A stretch of 52,582 bases of DNA, from assembly GCA_947469285.1 (NCBI GenBank), contig CANIOW010000023.1, forward strand, positions 1 through 52,582, read 5' to 3'. Position numbers and translations under genes: made by a program. Shown in pieces: positions 50,505-52,582 of the stretch; within the stretch, counting starts at the first letter, position 1; the number at the start of each line of letters is the position of its first letter. Source of the stretch: Gammaproteobacteria bacterium. Its GTDB lineage: Bacteria; Pseudomonadota; Gammaproteobacteria; Steroidobacterales; Steroidobacteraceae. The notes under the pieces were generated by a model, which worked only from the letters and a program-made list of their open reading frames with translations, had not been told where the DNA came from and did no database searches.

Positions 50505-52031
50505 ATGACCGACGCCATGCCTGTTGTAGCGACCGCCGCACCGACTGAGGTGCTGCAGGACGAGAATCACCTGATTGCTGAGCGCCGCGCTAAGCTGGGA
50601 CGGCTGCGCGAGCAGGGTATCGCCTTTCCAAACGACTTCCGCCGTGATGCACTGGCGGCTGATCTGGCAACGGCGTACGACGGCAAGGATGCGGCCTGGC
50701 TCGACGCACATCCAACGACCGTGCATGTCGGTGGGCGCATGCTGTTTAAGCGCATCATGGGCAAGGCCAGCTTCGCCAAGGTGCAAGACCGCACGGGTCT
50801 GCTGCAGTGGTATCTCACGCAAGATCTGCTGGGTGAAGTGTACGAGGCGTTCAAAAGTTGGGATGTTGGCGACATTCTGGGCTGCGAGGGCGTTTTGATG
50901 CGCACCCGCACGGGTGAATTATCGGTACGGGCTACGCGACTGCTGCTGCTCACCAAGAGTTTGCGTCCCTTACCAGATAAATGGCACGGCCTGACTGACA
51001 CTGACACTAAGTATCGTCAGCGCTATGTTGACCTAATCGTCAGCGAAGACAGCCGCAAGATTTTTCAGTCGCGTACGCAGATTGTGCGTTTTATCCGTGA
51101 TCTCCTCGATGCGCAGGGCTTCATGGAAGTTGAGACGCCGATGATGCAGCCCATCCCGGGTGGTGCGGCAGCACGACCCTTCGTCACGCATCACAACGCC
51201 CTCGATATGCCCATGTACCTGCGTATTGCACCGGAGCTTTACCTGAAGCGGCTGGTGGTAGGTGGCTTCGAGCGTGTCTATGAGATCAATCGCAATTTCC
51301 GCAACGAAGGCTTGAGCACTCGGCATAACCCCGAGTTCACCATGCTCGAGTTGTATCAGGCTTACGCCGACTACCGCGACCTGATCGAGCTGATCGAGCA
51401 GTTGTTGCAAGGTTTGGCAGACGCCATTTGTGGCACTCGTGAGATTGTTTACCAAGGCACCAGTATCAGTCTGGCGGCTCCGTTCCGTCGGGTGACAGTG
51501 GCTGACAGTATCGTGCAGCTGAATCCGGGGTTGGATGCCACCCGTCTGCGTGACCGTGAATATCTGCGTGCGGTGTGTGCCAGCATGGGCATCCCTGCGC
51601 AGACGCAGGATGGCGCCGGTAAGCTGCAGATCGAAATCTTCGAGAAGACCGTCGAACACACCTTGATACAGCCCACGTTCGTATACGCCTATCCGGCGGA
51701 AGTCTCGCCGCTGGCGCGCGCCACGGACCACGATCCGTTCCTGACGGACCGTTTTGAATTCTTTGTGGGCGGTCGTGAACTGGCTAATGGTTTCTCGGAG
51801 CTGAATGACGCCGAGGATCAGGCGGCGCGCTTTGAGGCGCAGGTCGCGCGCAAGGGCGCTGGAGACGAGGAGGCCATGTTCTACGACGCCGACTATGTGC
51901 GGGCACTGGAATACGGTTTGCCGCCGACAGCCGGCCTAGGGATCGGTGTCGACCGGTTGGTGATGTTGCTGACCGACGCGCCGAGCATTCGTGATGTGTT
52001 GTTGTTCCCGCATCTGCGTCCGGAGACGTGA
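50505..52031 (+). CDS. lysS: Lysyl-tRNA synthetase, class II
   Basis: 508 residues (E. coli 505). It charges tRNA-Lys. It has an N-terminal OB anticodon-binding domain (about 60-150; [19 protein letters not shown]), then the class II core with motif 1 region [21 protein letters not shown], motif 2 [21 protein letters not shown], and motif 3 [20 protein letters not shown] precedes the ATG. Gap from prfB is 64 bases. The stop overlaps the murI GTG. Confidence 0.97.
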   Translation: MTDAMPVVATAAPTEVLQDENHLIAERRAKLGRLREQGIAFPNDFRRDALAADLATAYDGKDAAWLDAHPTTVHVGGRMLFKRIMGKASFAKVQDRTGLLQWYLTQDLLGEVYEAFKSWDVGDILGCEGVLMRTRTGELSVRATRLLLLTKSLRPLPDKWHGLTDTDTKYRQRYVDLIVSEDSRKIFQSRTQIVRFIRDLLDAQGFMEVETPMMQPIPGGAAARPFVTHHNALDMPMYLRIAPELYLKRLVVGGFERVYEINRNFRNEGLSTRHNPEFTMLELYQAYADYRDLIELIEQLLQGLADAICGTREIVYQGTSISLAAPFRRVTVADSIVQLNPGLDATRLRDREYLRAVCASMGIPAQTQDGAGKLQIEIFEKTVEHTLIQPTFVYAYPAEVSPLARATDHDPFLTDRFEFFVGGRELANGFSELNDAEDQAARFEAQVARKGAGDEEAMFYDADYVRALEYGLPPTAGLGIGVDRLVMLLTDAPSIRDVLLFPHLRPET

Positions 52032-52582
52032 AGCAGAACGCGCCCATTGGTGTGTTTGATTCAGGCGTAGGCGGTCTGACGGTGCTGCGTGCACTGACGC
52101 AACGCTTGCCAGCGGAGTCGTTCTTGTATTTGGGTGATACGGCGCGCCTGCCGTATGGCACGAAGACCGCGGAAACGGTAGTGCGTTACTCCGTTCAGTG
52201 CGCCGGGCTGCTTGTGGCACGCGGCGTCAAGGCGCTGGTGGTGGCATGTAATACCGCCTCCAGCATGGCTTTGCCAGCCTTGGCCGCTGCCTACCCCGGC
52301 ATTCCAGTGCTCGGGGTGGTGGAGCCAGGCGCTTCCGCCGCCATCGCCGCCACGCGCCGCGGACACATTGCGGTCATTGCCACCGAAGGCACGGTGCGTG
52401 GCGGGGCCTATGAACGCGCACTGCGAGCACGTAACGCCACCGTTCGGGTGACCCAGTTGCCGTGCTCCGTGTTCGTGGCGCTGGCGGAAGAAGGCTGGAC
52501 CGAGGGGGTGGTGGCGGAAGCCGTGGCCCACCGCTACTTAGATGCGGTGTTTGCGGCTGCCGAGGCGCCGGATACTTTGCTC
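52028..52582 (+). CDS. murI: Glutamate racemase, 5' part (cut by window end)
   Basis: 185 codons are visible, open to the last base. It makes D-glutamate for peptidoglycan. The N-terminal signature [14 protein letters not shown] puts the catalytic Asp at 11, [11 protein letters not shown] follows, and the first catalytic Cys is Cys74 in VVACNTASS. The second Cys motif would lie just beyond the window. The GTG start overlaps the lysS stop (GTGA). Confidence 0.93.
   Translation, partial: MKQNAPIGVFDSGVGGLTVLRALTQRLPAESFLYLGDTARLPYGTKTAETVVRYSVQCAGLLVARGVKALVVACNTASSMALPALAAAYPGIPVLGVVEPGASAAIAATRRGHIAVIATEGTVRGGAYERALRARNATVRVTQLPCSVFVALAEEGWTEGVVAEAVAHRYLDAVFAAAEAPDTLL

Overview
The window is about 52.6 kb of GC-rich, densely packed chromosome from a gammaproteobacterium. 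Gene order is closest to the Pseudomonas/Xanthomonadales type: frr-uppS-cdsA-dxr-rseP-bamA, then accA-tilS-pyrG-kdsA-eno-ftsB-ispD-ispF-truD. Other Xanthomonadales-like traits are an RpfE-type protein beside recJ and a periplasmic AroQ/PheC pathway. I see no mobile element, CRISPR array, rRNA or tRNA gene, and no stretch above 300 bases without a gene. It is essentially a housekeeping region, so the novelty lies in details rather than in a new defence or mobile system.

Layout. (1) 1-7590: the 3' part of a putative porin with a strong terminator, phoU-dsbB, dapE on the minus strand, and the high-affinity phosphate operon pstSCAB behind a recognisable Pho box. (2) 7595-13234, minus strand: map-glnD-dapC-dapD, covering N-terminal Met removal, PII uridylylation and the succinylase branch of lysine/diaminopimelate synthesis. 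The pst operon lies between dapD and dapE. (3) 13280-34824, plus strand: rpsB-tsf-pyrH-frr-uppS-cdsA-dxr-rseP-bamA-skp-lpxD-fabZ-lpxA-lpxB-rnhB-dnaE-accA-tilS. This run joins translation, nucleotide supply, isoprenoid/undecaprenyl and phospholipid synthesis, outer-membrane biogenesis, lipid A and DNA replication, and it ends at a clear intrinsic terminator. (4) 34876-44190, plus strand: pyrG-kdsA-eno-ftsB-ispD-ispF-truD, then surE-pcm-nlpD-like, interrupted by an opposite-strand Smr-domain gene. rpoS, which usually follows nlpD, is not there. (5) 44252-46544, minus strand: a Mth938-like gene, a secreted chorismate mutase-cyclohexadienyl dehydratase fusion, and a DUF2058 gene, with overlapping stops and starts. 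(6) 46562 to the end, plus strand: rpfE-like, recJ, prfB with a programmed +1 frameshift, lysS, and the 5' part of murI.

How it works together. Neighbouring genes commonly overlap by 1-7 bases (ATGA, GTGA, TGATG), which points to long translationally coupled transcripts. Envelope precursors dominate: DAP and D-Glu for peptidoglycan, undecaprenyl-PP carrier, Kdo and lipid A for LPS, fatty-acid entry through AccA and FabZ, and the BamA/Skp/RseP outer-membrane machinery. The observations most worth a second look are the roughly 90-residue Gly/Arg/Pro-rich tail on ribosomal protein S2 with tandem RGRP repeats, the secreted AroQ-PheC fusion, a Pho box overlapping the opposite-strand dapE promoter, the structured rpsB leader, and possible leaderless starts at surE and at the Mth938/rpfE divergence.
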